Shown: in pieces, positions 1 through 8,235 of the stretch
How positions within the stretch are numbered: position 1 is the first letter of the stretch
Layout: every line of letters begins with the position of its first letter
Source of the DNA: an uncultured Prevotella sp.
GTDB lineage: Bacteria; Bacteroidota; Bacteroidia; Bacteroidales; Bacteroidaceae
Length of the DNA: 9,066 nt
Assembly: GCA_934230965.1 (NCBI GenBank)
Contig: CAKQFW010000074.1
Coordinates: 1-9,066, forward strand
Direction: 5' to 3'
The notes under the pieces: model-generated
Told to the model about the DNA's origin: nothing
The model's database searches: none
The model's input: the letters and a program-made list of their open reading frames with translations, nothing else
Translations under genes and position numbers: made by a program

Positions 1-1
1 G

Positions 2-1879
2 GCTACACCGTTAGGTACCCCTGGCATGGTAGATGGAAAACTGGTTCGTCTTGAAAATACTATTGATGACGAAAATCCCTGGCAAGCATTGTTGAATAAT
101 GGTTATCACGATATTAACGCTAACACTATTAATACCACTTTGCGTTTCGAATATGACCTTTCGCGTTTGCTGCTGAAAGGCTTGTCTATTCATGCCAGTA
201 CCTCTTATGATAGCTACTACAATAGTAAGCGTCTGTCAATAAAGAAGATGCAGACTTTTGTGCCAAAGAGAGACCCCGAAAATCCCAACGAGATTGTTCT
301 CATTCCACAAAATGAAGGCGATACCTGGGGTGGAGGTTTTGAATATAGTAAGAATCGTAAAGTTTATTTTGAAGCCGGACTTCATTATAATCAAAAATTT
401 GGCAAGCATGAGACCACAGCCCTCTTGCTCTATAACCAAAGCAAATATTATGCTCCTAGTTTGGCTTACCATGTGCCCAATGCCTACCAAGGTATCGTGG
501 GGCGTGTAACCTATGGTTATGCCAACCGCTATTTAGCCGAATTTAATATGGGTTATAACGGCACTGAGAACTTTGCCAAAGGACGTCGTTTTGGTTTCTT
601 TCCCGCTGTGTCGGCAGGATGGGTACTTAGTGAAGAACCCTTCTTCCCCAAAAACGATTATCTCGTTTACATGAAGTTTAGAGCTACTTATGGTGAGGTG
701 GGTAACGATAAGATTGGTGGCGACCGCTTCTTGTATCTTCCTTCGGTTTATGGTAATACCAGTGGCACCTTGTCAGGCTATAACTTTGGTTCGTCTTCAA
801 ACCCCGTCTACTCACAAATGGTTGCCGAGAAACGTTTGGGAAACCCGCTGCTTACGTGGGAAAAAGCACGTAAACTAAACTTGGGTGTTGATGTAAACTT
901 CTTTAAGAATCATCTTACGGTATCGTTCGATTACTTTAAAGAGCGTCGCAACAACATTCTGTCAAATAGAAACAGTGCGCCTATGCTGATTGGTGCCACT
1001 TTGCCAGCTTATAATATGGGTGAAATGGAAAATTCGGGCTTTGAGTTTGATATCAACTATCGTAACAAGATACGCGACTTCAACTATTGGGGACGTTTCA
1101 ACTATTCGTTTGCACGTAACAAAATTTTGTTCCAAGATGAAGTGCCTGAAAAATATGCTTACCAAATGCGTACTGGCCGACGCGTTGGTCAGTTTTACGG
1201 TCTGCTTTTTGATGGTTTCTACAATTCATGGGAAGAGATTAATGCGTTAGATCGCCCTGTTAGCAGCTGGAACAACAACCGTTTGCAGCCTGGTGATATG
1301 CGCTATGTTGATGTTAATAAAGACGGAAAGATTGATATGTATGATATGGTGCCAATAGGCTATTCGCCCACACCTGAAATTATATACGGCTTCTCGTTTG
1401 GTGGCAGTTGGCGTGGTTTCGACTTCTCAGCTCTCTTCCAGGGTGCCGATCACGTGTCTATTAAGTATTTCGGTCGTGCATTATGGCCATTTATCAATGC
1501 TCATAATAGTGCAAAGACCTTGATCTTAGAGCGCTGGACACAGGAACGTTATGAAAATGGTGAACCTATCAACTTCCCGCGTTTGTCGATGAGCCCCTCG
1601 CGAGACACTGATAACAACTATCAAGATTCAAACTTCTGGATACGCAATGCTAGGTATTTGCGCTTAAAGAATGTAGAAATTGGTTATACTCTTCGTAAGA
1701 ACCAACTCAAGGCATTAGGTTTAGAGAGTTTGCGTCTCTATGTAAGTGGTACAAACTTGTTTACATGGACTAATGTGATTGATCTTGACCCAGAGGCTCC
1801 TTCAAAGGGAGGTAACACTGAGATTAATACTTATCCGTTGCAAAAAATCTATAATATTGGTTTAAACATTCAATTCTAA
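2..1879 (+). CDS. SusC/RagA-like TonB-dependent outer-membrane transporter, pair 1 (5' partial)
   Basis: This is the C-terminal part (625 codons) of a SusC-family transporter, which imports oligosaccharides across the outer membrane using TonB-ExbBD energy, with SusD as lid. The frame is open to the left edge, so the ATG at 26 is internal; signal peptide, plug and the first barrel strands lie outside. What is visible is barrel: many alternating aromatic/polar strands, the family stretch KGRRFGFFPAVSAGW (about 584-628), a calcium-loop-like DVNKDGKIDMYD (1310-1345), a late SNFWIRNARYLRLKNVEIGY segment (about 1629-1688), and a C-terminal phenylalanine typical of BAM-assembled barrels. Its first visible residues line up with about residue 327 of the second SusC (TPPN/ATPL region), so at least about 330 residues are missing. 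The stop is followed after 12 bases by its SusD partner. Family assignment is very secure; the substrate is unknown. Confidence 0.96.
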   Translation, partial: ATPLGTPGMVDGKLVRLENTIDDENPWQALLNNGYHDINANTINTTLRFEYDLSRLLLKGLSIHASTSYDSYYNSKRLSIKKMQTFVPKRDPENPNEIVLIPQNEGDTWGGGFEYSKNRKVYFEAGLHYNQKFGKHETTALLLYNQSKYYAPSLAYHVPNAYQGIVGRVTYGYANRYLAEFNMGYNGTENFAKGRRFGFFPAVSAGWVLSEEPFFPKNDYLVYMKFRATYGEVGNDKIGGDRFLYLPSVYGNTSGTLSGYNFGSSSNPVYSQMVAEKRLGNPLLTWEKARKLNLGVDVNFFKNHLTVSFDYFKERRNNILSNRNSAPMLIGATLPAYNMGEMENSGFEFDINYRNKIRDFNYWGRFNYSFARNKILFQDEVPEKYAYQMRTGRRVGQFYGLLFDGFYNSWEEINALDRPVSSWNNNRLQPGDMRYVDVNKDGKIDMYDMVPIGYSPTPEIIYGFSFGGSWRGFDFSALFQGADHVSIKYFGRALWPFINAHNSAKTLILERWTQERYENGEPINFPRLSMSPSRDTDNNYQDSNFWIRNARYLRLKNVEIGYTLRKNQLKALGLESLRLYVSGTNLFTWTNVIDLDPEAPSKGGNTEINTYPLQKIYNIGLNIQF

Positions 1880-1891
1880 AAAACCTTCTGT

Positions 1892-3652
1892 ATGAAAACA
1901 AAACTTAAATATATAGCATGGGCATTGACTCCTTTCTTTATGGTGTCTTGTTCCGATTTTTTAGAAACACCGCCTTCTGTCGACTACGGCGAAGACGAGG
2001 TGTTCTCTACGCGTGCAGATGCCGAAAAACTATTAACCACGCTCTATGCTGAAGGAATGCCCTACGGCTTTTGTATGAGCAGTACAAATACTGACCGCCG
2101 ACTGTTATCTTCTTCTACGTTGGCTTCGGCTTGTGATGAAGGCGAAGACGTAGGTACGTGGGCTATGGGCAATGCTGCATGGAACGCAGGCAACCATACC
2201 AATAGTAGCTTTTCGTGGGATGAAGATTGCCGCTTCTATTTGCGCAATCACACCACACGTGTGGCAAACCTTATCTTAAATCGTATTAATGATGTGCCCT
2301 ATGATGAGGGCGATCCTGATTTTAATAAGCGTGCTACGGGCGAGGCCTATTTTATGAGAGCTATGTTGTTATGGGAGGGTGTATATCGTTATGGAGGTAT
2401 GCCAATTGTACGAGAGGTTATTGCTCCGAACGACTTCTCTGAGCGTAAGCGTAACAGTTTCTCTGATTGTATTGACTCGATTCTTGTCGATTGTGATCGT
2501 GCCACGCATTATTTGCCCGATTATTACACCGATAACGCTAAGTTAGGCCGTGCTACACGTATTGCTGCTTTAGCTCTGAAAGCAAGGGTACTGCTGTATG
2601 CAGCAAGTCCGTTGTTTAATACGAACAAACCTTATATGCCGTTGCCTGGTAATGAAGAACTGATAGGTTATGGCAATTATGACAAAGAACGTTGGAAGAA
2701 GGCTGCCGATGCTGCCAAAGAGGCTATTGATGCAGCTGTAAATTCAGGACATTATAAGATATATAATACGGGTAATCCTGAAACCGACTATGAATATGTA
2801 TGGACCACACCTGATAATGAGGAAATTATTTTGGGTAATATGAAATACAGAGGTTTCAAGACAACAAGTCGTCCTTTGGTTGCAAACCTTCCCACCTGGG
2901 CTATGAACAAGGCTTGGGGCGATGCAGGATTGTATGTTACCTTCAATTTCGTTAAGCACTATGAGAAGCGTTCTAATGGTGAACCTGCCGATTGGGATAT
3001 GAATGGTGGCGACGATTTGATAGCTATTTATAATAGTTTAGACCCACGCTTTAAGCAAACGGTAGCTTATCATAGCAGTAGTTGGAATGATGAAATACCG
3101 TTCATCAATTTCCTCGATGGCGGTTCTGAAAAGTCGCCCATGGATCGTACTGCCCATCTGCTTCATAAGTGGGTGCCCCGCATCTTGCATGTTAATGGTA
3201 GCAATAAGACCAACGTGCAGTGGCCTGTGTTTCGTATGGCCGAACTTTATCTGAATTATGCTGAGGCTCTGAACGAATATTACAGTGCACCTCCACAGGA
3301 GGCCTACGATGCAGTAAGCATTGTTCGTGAACGCGCTGGTATGCCCGCTTTTCCAGCTGGTATGAGCCAAGAAGCCTTCCGTACAAAGCTTCGCAACGAG
3401 CGTTCGGTTGAGTTGGCATTTGAAGATCATCGTTTCTGGGATATCAGAAGATGGCTTATTGCTGGTGATGAAGGGGTGATGCAAGGTAAGTTCTATGGCT
3501 TAAAGATTCATTCGATAGATGGTAATAAAACCCATGTTCATTACACCCCCTATGTGTTTGAAAATCGTTTCTGGAATGATAACTGCTACTTGTATGCCAT
3601 TGACCAGTCAGAAGTGAACAAGGGTTATCTCGTTCAAAATCCTGGATGGTAA
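1892..3652 (+). CDS. SusD/RagB-like glycan-binding outer-membrane lipoprotein, pair 1
   Basis: This 586-residue surface lipoprotein is the expected lid and glycan-binding partner of the SusC just upstream. The N-terminus is a lipoprotein signal (basic MKTKLK, hydrophobic core, MVSC lipobox) with lipidated Cys20 followed by SDFLETPP, a start typical of SusD. Family landmarks follow in order: GEAYFMRA near residues 150-157 with GGMPI at about 168-172; a GRATRIAALALKAR/LLYAASPLF helix pair at about 217-241; NFVKHYE from residue 352, the counterpart of the usual NFVDAYE; FRMAELYLNYAEALNEY (3230-3280); RNERSVELAFEDHRFWDIRRW at 501-521; and the C-terminal QNPGW. These helices form the TPR-like scaffold known for SusD. 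It is complete and intact. The ATG sits 12 bases after the SusC stop, implying translation from the same mRNA. The loops between landmarks, which set glycan specificity, differ strongly from the second SusD here, so the two probably bind different ligands or chain lengths (inference). Confidence 0.97.
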   Translation: MKTKLKYIAWALTPFFMVSCSDFLETPPSVDYGEDEVFSTRADAEKLLTTLYAEGMPYGFCMSSTNTDRRLLSSSTLASACDEGEDVGTWAMGNAAWNAGNHTNSSFSWDEDCRFYLRNHTTRVANLILNRINDVPYDEGDPDFNKRATGEAYFMRAMLLWEGVYRYGGMPIVREVIAPNDFSERKRNSFSDCIDSILVDCDRATHYLPDYYTDNAKLGRATRIAALALKARVLLYAASPLFNTNKPYMPLPGNEELIGYGNYDKERWKKAADAAKEAIDAAVNSGHYKIYNTGNPETDYEYVWTTPDNEEIILGNMKYRGFKTTSRPLVANLPTWAMNKAWGDAGLYVTFNFVKHYEKRSNGEPADWDMNGGDDLIAIYNSLDPRFKQTVAYHSSSWNDEIPFINFLDGGSEKSPMDRTAHLLHKWVPRILHVNGSNKTNVQWPVFRMAELYLNYAEALNEYYSAPPQEAYDAVSIVRERAGMPAFPAGMSQEAFRTKLRNERSVELAFEDHRFWDIRRWLIAGDEGVMQGKFYGLKIHSIDGNKTHVHYTPYVFENRFWNDNCYLYAIDQSEVNKGYLVQNPGW

Positions 3653-3686
3653 TATAAAGTGAACCTTAACGTAAAAAGATAGAACA
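3653..3686 (+). other. spacer between the two SusC/SusD pairs
   Basis: These 34 bases are the longest gap in the window and the only place between pairs 1 and 2 where a separate promoter or processing site could sit outside coding sequence. It is A-rich just before the ATG, as is usual for Bacteroidota leaders, and has no GGAGG-like Shine-Dalgarno. I find no inverted repeat with a T-run and no match to the Bacteroidota -7 element TAnnTTTG. The simplest reading is an internal operon spacer. Confidence 0.5.
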
Positions 3687-6497
3687 ATGAAATATAGATA
3701 TTTTATTATAGGATGTGCTCTCGTGCAGCTCTGTTCGCCAGTAAACGCACAAGATGTCACTGACACTACAGCAGTACAGATAGCTTACGGAGAACAATCT
3801 TCGTGGGCACAATCGCAAGCCATTTCTACAGTAAAGGGCGATAGACTGATGGAGATAACATCGCCAACCGTGGGAAATTCATTAAAAGGTATGCTCCCAG
3901 GACTATCGATTTTGCAGAAATCGGGAGAGCCTGGTTACGACTTTTATATGGAAAATATGTTCACACGTGGCGTGAGCTCTTTCAATAGCAATCAGAAAAT
4001 GCTTATTTTCGTTGATGGCTTTGAGGCTCCGTTAGACAATCTTTCCTCAGAAGAAATCGAGTCGGTGTCATTGTTAAAAGATGCTGCTGCCTTGGCCATT
4101 TATGGTTCAAGAGGTGCTAATGGCGTGTTGTTAATAACCACTAAGAAAGGTTATCGTTCGGCACCTAAGATAGGTTTCCGTATGCAAACGGGCATACAGA
4201 TGCCTACGGTTATGGATACGCCTATGAATTCGGCCGACTATGCTAAGCTTTACAACCAGGCTCTTACAAACGATAACAAAAGGCCGCTATACGATACCGA
4301 TGCCTTTACGGCCTATGAAACAGGTAGCAATGGCTATCTCTATCCTAATGTGAACTGGAAAAAGCAAGTTTACAGAAGCACGGCTCCCTTGACGATGGGT
4401 GAACTGTCGTTCCGTGGAGGAGGTGATGGCTTAAACTATTATGTAATGGCAGGCCTGATGAATAATGGTGGTTTATATCGTGGCACCGACTCGAAGAAGC
4501 GCGAAAATGCTAATGTCGACTACGCTCGTTATAACTTCAGAGCCAATCTTGATGTTGATATTACACGCTATTTTAACGCTTTTCTCTATTCTAGTGTAAG
4601 CTTTGCCGAAAAAACTACACCTGGTGGCGGTGGCGCCAGCGATTATCTGAAATCTATCTGGAGCACTCCTCCCAACGCGTTTCCTGTTTATAACCCAGAT
4701 GGTAGCATAGGCGGAACATCTCTTTACACAAACCCTGTGGCCAATTTGTTAAACCGCGGTTTAAATAAAGAGAACTCTCGCTCTATGCAGGTGGTATTTG
4801 GCTTGAAGTATGATTTTAGTGCCTTAGTTCGTGGATTAAGCGCGAAAGTAATGTTTGGCTATCATAACTTTATGGCTGAGACCTCACCCAAGTCGCGTAA
4901 CTATGCACGTTATGCACTTTCACAGTCGGGCGTCGATGCCCAGGGTGAACCTGTTTATAGCTATACACAATATGGTTCAGATGCAGCGCTCACATCGAGC
5001 GAAGGATTCAGAACCAGTGATACACGTGTAAACTTACAGGCACAGATTGATTATCAGCGTCAGTTTAGTAAGCACGGTGTGCACGCTATGATGATGATGA
5101 TGAACGATCGTTATCGTGTATATGGTGTGCGCGATGACGAGTGCTATGTAAACTTTGCTGGCCGTTTGAATTACAACTTTGATAAGCGATATGTGGCCGA
5201 GATTGTTGCATCTTACATGGGAACCAATAATTATGCTCGTGGTAAACGTTTTGGCGTTTTCCCTGCAGCCTCGGTAGCATGGGTTATGAGCAACGAACCG
5301 TTTATGAAGTCGGTATCTTGTATCGATTTCTTGAAGCTTCGTACCTCTTATGGTCTTACTGGTAACAACCAAACATCAGCCCGATATATTTTTGATGAGG
5401 CTTATGGTAGCAAGGGTAGTTATCTGTTTGGAACTGGTAGTTCGCAGTCATCGGGCTTCTCTGAGAAAACACTGGCCAACCCCTCTGTCTCATGGGAGAA
5501 GAAACATATCTTTAACGTAGGACTTGATGCTACTTTGTGGAAAAGCTTATCAGTAAATATTGATGTCTTCAACGAGAGCCAGTCGGGTATTCTCGCCCTT
5601 CCATACGCTCAGGTGCTTGGCATCGTAGGTGCTTCGTATGGAAACATATTGCCGCTGATGAATGTGGGTAAGGTAACAAATCATGGCTTCGAGTTCAAGG
5701 CACGTTATCAAGGAAAGATACAGGACAAAATTACCTATTATGCCGAGGCTGGAGCATGGTATGCTATGAGCAAGGTAAAAGAACAAGGCGAAGACGTGAA
5801 GGCTGAAAACTATCTTTATAAGAAAGGTCACTCGGTATGGAAGCCTATAGTGCTTGAAGCTGAACGTTTTTATACTGCCGACGACTTTGATAGCGAAGGC
5901 AAATTAAAGGCTGGTCTTCCTCAACCTCAGTTTGGTCATGTAGCACCTGGCGACATCAAGTATAAAGATTATAACTGCGATAACGTCATTAATGAAAATG
6001 ATGCACATCCTGTAGGCAATTCAACCGTTCCCGCTTGGAACTATATGTTCAGTGGTGGTCTTAAGTATAAGGGTTTTGATCTGAGCTTCGTTTTCCAAGG
6101 TGTTGCTAAGCGCGATGTTTATCTGAGTGGTGCCAGTGTTTACTCTTTCCAAAATAACGGAACAGCCTCAAATCTCGCTTTTGATAGCTGGACACCTTCA
6201 AATACCGATGCATCATATCCGCGTCTGTCAACAGTAGATTTCAGTAACAACTATCGCACTTCTACCTTCTGGCGTCGCAATGGCAGCTTCTTAAGGTTAC
6301 GCGATGTTCAGGTGGGGTATGAACTGCCAGCTGCTGTATCTCAGGCCGTGCGCTTAAGCAATATTTACTTCTATGTAAATGCTACCAATTTGTTCACAAT
6401 CGACCATCTCGGAAAGCTGGGCGATGCTGAGCAAGATAACCTGTTAAGCTATCCGCTCATGCGTACCGTTAGTGTAGGCTTGAGACTTGCTTTCTAA
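3687..6497 (+). CDS. SusC/RagA-like TonB-dependent outer-membrane transporter, pair 2, short form without N-terminal extension
   Basis: This complete 936-residue SusC-like transporter should import oligosaccharides together with the SusD-like protein that follows. Residues 1-21 are a signal peptide ending VNA. The TonB-box-like VQIAYGEQ begins at residue 30, only about nine residues after cleavage. Usual SusC proteins (about 1000-1100 residues) have an 80-90 residue carboxypeptidase-regulatory-like domain between these two points, so that domain is absent. The plug spans about 44-157, with the family pattern FTRGVSSFNSNQ, FVDGFE (108-113) and KDAAALAIYGSRGANG (131-146). The rest is barrel, including KRFGVFPAASVAW, a calcium-loop-like DYNCDNVINEND (761-772) and a C-terminal phenylalanine. 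A run of five methionines (468-472) comes from an ATG repeat. The coding sequence has no visible frameshift, so the short form looks genuine. The start choice is supported by the well-formed signal peptide; the region upstream is the end of the preceding gene. Confidence 0.97.
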   Translation: MKYRYFIIGCALVQLCSPVNAQDVTDTTAVQIAYGEQSSWAQSQAISTVKGDRLMEITSPTVGNSLKGMLPGLSILQKSGEPGYDFYMENMFTRGVSSFNSNQKMLIFVDGFEAPLDNLSSEEIESVSLLKDAAALAIYGSRGANGVLLITTKKGYRSAPKIGFRMQTGIQMPTVMDTPMNSADYAKLYNQALTNDNKRPLYDTDAFTAYETGSNGYLYPNVNWKKQVYRSTAPLTMGELSFRGGGDGLNYYVMAGLMNNGGLYRGTDSKKRENANVDYARYNFRANLDVDITRYFNAFLYSSVSFAEKTTPGGGGASDYLKSIWSTPPNAFPVYNPDGSIGGTSLYTNPVANLLNRGLNKENSRSMQVVFGLKYDFSALVRGLSAKVMFGYHNFMAETSPKSRNYARYALSQSGVDAQGEPVYSYTQYGSDAALTSSEGFRTSDTRVNLQAQIDYQRQFSKHGVHAMMMMMNDRYRVYGVRDDECYVNFAGRLNYNFDKRYVAEIVASYMGTNNYARGKRFGVFPAASVAWVMSNEPFMKSVSCIDFLKLRTSYGLTGNNQTSARYIFDEAYGSKGSYLFGTGSSQSSGFSEKTLANPSVSWEKKHIFNVGLDATLWKSLSVNIDVFNESQSGILALPYAQVLGIVGASYGNILPLMNVGKVTNHGFEFKARYQGKIQDKITYYAEAGAWYAMSKVKEQGEDVKAENYLYKKGHSVWKPIVLEAERFYTADDFDSEGKLKAGLPQPQFGHVAPGDIKYKDYNCDNVINENDAHPVGNSTVPAWNYMFSGGLKYKGFDLSFVFQGVAKRDVYLSGASVYSFQNNGTASNLAFDSWTPSNTDASYPRLSTVDFSNNYRTSTFWRRNGSFLRLRDVQVGYELPAAVSQAVRLSNIYFYVNATNLFTIDHLGKLGDAEQDNLLSYPLMRTVSVGLRLAF
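5088..5103 (+). repeat. short (ATG)5 trinucleotide repeat inside the second SusC
   Basis: Five ATG codons in a row encode Met468-Met472 (HAMMMMMNDRY) in the barrel. As a trinucleotide tract, a change of one repeat unit would alter length by one residue without shifting the frame, so it is not an on/off phase switch. It is probably incidental. Confidence 0.85.
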
Positions 6498-6525
6498 CCG
6501 TTTTCTAACTAAAGAACTATATCCT
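6498..6525 (+). promoter_or_regulatory. leader that decides the start of the second SusD
   Basis: These 28 bases separate the SusC stop (TAA at 6495-6497) from the ATG at 6526. They contain an A-rich AACTAAAGAAC stretch some 10-20 bases before the ATG and no strong Shine-Dalgarno. An in-frame TTG at 6487 would overlap the SusC end and add 13 residues (MLSNRFLTKELYP) ahead of a signal peptide that is already complete from ATG 6526, so the ATG is preferred. Confidence 0.6.
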
Positions 6526-8214
6526 ATGAACGCAAAGTTTTTAAAATATACTTTCATCTTAGCGGCGTTTAGCGGCGCTTTCGCCCTCAGTTCATGCAAT
6601 GATTTCTTGGACCGTGAGGAAGATTCGTTTATAGATAAAACTGCTACGTTCGATTCGTATAATCGAACAAAGCAGTATCTTACCTATGCCTATTCGTTGC
6701 TTCCTGATGGACTGAATCGTTTTTCAAATGGAGCTATGTTAGCTTCAGCTACTGACGATGCCGAGTTTGCAGTTGAGACTGCCGACATACAAAAATTTAA
6801 TAATGGCTCATGGAATGCTTTGAACAATCCTGACGATACCTGGAACCGATATTTCGCAGGAATAGCTAAATGTTGCACCTTGCTGGAAAATTCAGACCAT
6901 GTAAACCTGGATATTTCACGTCTTGACCCTGACAAACAAGTAGAATATCAAAACTGCTTGAAAGACATCAAGATGTGGCGTGCTGAGGCCCACTTCTTAC
7001 GTGCCTATTTCTATTTTGAGTTGTTAAAGCGTTTTGGCCCCGTTCCTATTATTAAGTCGACGCTTAGCATCAATGAAAATTATGAAAACATGCCGCGTCC
7101 TACAATGCAGCAGGTAGTTGATTTTATTGCTGAAGAGTGTGATATCGCTGCCGAAACGCTTGAGCTTACCCCCTGGCGTAATGATAACGACGCCTTTGGT
7201 CGTGCTACTAAGGGTGCTGCTTTGGCCTTGAAGAGCCGATTGCTGCTTTATGCAGCCAGTCCGCTTTATCTCGAATTTGGCGATACAAACGAAGCAAATA
7301 AACCTTCTGATCCCGCTAAGTGGAAACTTGCTGCCGATGCAGCAAAGGCTGTAATCGACCTTAACCAGTATGAGTTGGCTCCCTCTTATGGCAATTTGTT
7401 TAAGAACAATTTCCAGTTCAAAGAGTATATCTTTGTAAGAAGATACGACTCTAATTCGGACTTTGAGAAGAGCAATTTCCCTGTAAGCTTTGGTGGCAAG
7501 GGAGGCACAAACCCGTCGCAAAACTTGATTGACGACTATGAAATGCTGGATGGCACTGCTTTTGATTGGAACGACCCTGCCAAAGCGGCACAGCCTTTCG
7601 CCAACAGAGATACACGTTTAGCTGCTACAATCTTAATGAATGCGGCATCGTTTAAAGGGAAAAAAGTTGCCACTTATGTAGGAGGTGCTGATGCACAACC
7701 CAACCCCAATGCTACAAAAACGGGCTACTATTTGCGTAAATACCTTAACGAAGATGTTAATATACAGACTGGTGGCAGCAGCAACGGACATGTTGTTCCG
7801 CTCTTCCGTTTGGCCGAGATTTATCTTAATTATGCTGAGGCCTTGAACGAGTATGATCCTACAAATGCTGATATTACCTACTATCTTAACAAGGTGCGTA
7901 ACCGCGCTTTCTTGCCCGATACCCCATCTGGCCTTTCACAAGAACAGATGCGTACCTTTATCCAGCATGAACGCCGTATAGAATTGGCTTTTGAAGAGCA
8001 TCGCGCTTGGGATGTTCGTCGTTGGAAGATAGCTTCTTCTACACTGGGTAAACCCCTCATGGGTGTGCGTGCAGAGCAAAAGGAAACGGGCGGATATACC
8101 TATACACCTGTTGAGGTTGAGCAACGAGTATTCCAGCCCAAGATGTATTGGTATCCTATACCGCAGTCAGAAGTGCTCAAACTGAAGCAATGGAGTCAAA
8201 ATAACGGTTGGTAA
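6526..8214 (+). CDS. SusD/RagB-like glycan-binding outer-membrane lipoprotein, pair 2
   Basis: This 562-residue SusD-like lipoprotein is the expected partner of the SusC immediately upstream. From ATG 6526 the N-terminus is MNAKFLK, a hydrophobic core and an LSSC lipobox with lipidated Cys24, then NDFLDREED; the acidic tail after the Cys fits surface export of Bacteroidota lipoproteins. Landmarks: WRAEAHFLRAYFYFELLKRF at 151-170 followed by GPVPI; FGRATKGAALALKSR and LLLYAASPLY; NPSQNLIDDYEMLDG at 329-343, the canonical SusD motif; FRLAEIYLNYAEALNEY (7804-7854); HERRIELAFEEHRAWDVRRW at 481-500; and the C-terminal QNNGW, a variant of the usual QNPGW. The scaffold helices match the first SusD closely while the N-terminal and middle loops do not. 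It is followed after 21 bases by the SusE/F-like gene. Function as an oligosaccharide-capturing lid is family knowledge; the ligand is unknown. Confidence 0.97.
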   Translation: MNAKFLKYTFILAAFSGAFALSSCNDFLDREEDSFIDKTATFDSYNRTKQYLTYAYSLLPDGLNRFSNGAMLASATDDAEFAVETADIQKFNNGSWNALNNPDDTWNRYFAGIAKCCTLLENSDHVNLDISRLDPDKQVEYQNCLKDIKMWRAEAHFLRAYFYFELLKRFGPVPIIKSTLSINENYENMPRPTMQQVVDFIAEECDIAAETLELTPWRNDNDAFGRATKGAALALKSRLLLYAASPLYLEFGDTNEANKPSDPAKWKLAADAAKAVIDLNQYELAPSYGNLFKNNFQFKEYIFVRRYDSNSDFEKSNFPVSFGGKGGTNPSQNLIDDYEMLDGTAFDWNDPAKAAQPFANRDTRLAATILMNAASFKGKKVATYVGGADAQPNPNATKTGYYLRKYLNEDVNIQTGGSSNGHVVPLFRLAEIYLNYAEALNEYDPTNADITYYLNKVRNRAFLPDTPSGLSQEQMRTFIQHERRIELAFEEHRAWDVRRWKIASSTLGKPLMGVRAEQKETGGYTYTPVEVEQRVFQPKMYWYPIPQSEVLKLKQWSQNNGW

Positions 8215-8235
8215 CCCAAAAAATATTTGATAGCT

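Noticed and set aside
26..1879. Treating the ATG at 26 as the real start of the first SusC
   Set aside because: The frame is open to position 2, there is no signal peptide after this ATG, and the protein aligns with the middle of a SusC barrel. The gene is simply cut by the window edge.
5088..5103. The (ATG)5 tract as a phase-variation switch
   Set aside because: It is a trinucleotide unit in frame and only five copies long, so slippage would add or remove a methionine and not switch the gene off.
5034..5372. Minus-strand open frames, such as 112 codons opposite the second SusC and 165 codons at 7024-7521
   Set aside because: They lie wholly opposite confident SusC/SusD genes, have no recognisable domain or leader, and include artefacts such as poly-His/Ser from the antisense of the ATG repeat. 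They are shadows.
8215..8235. AATATTTG before the SusE/F-like gene as a possible Bacteroidota -7 promoter element
   Set aside because: It does not match TAnnTTTG, lies within about 10 bases of the ATG, and there is no TTTG element at the expected upstream distance. An operon spacer is simpler.
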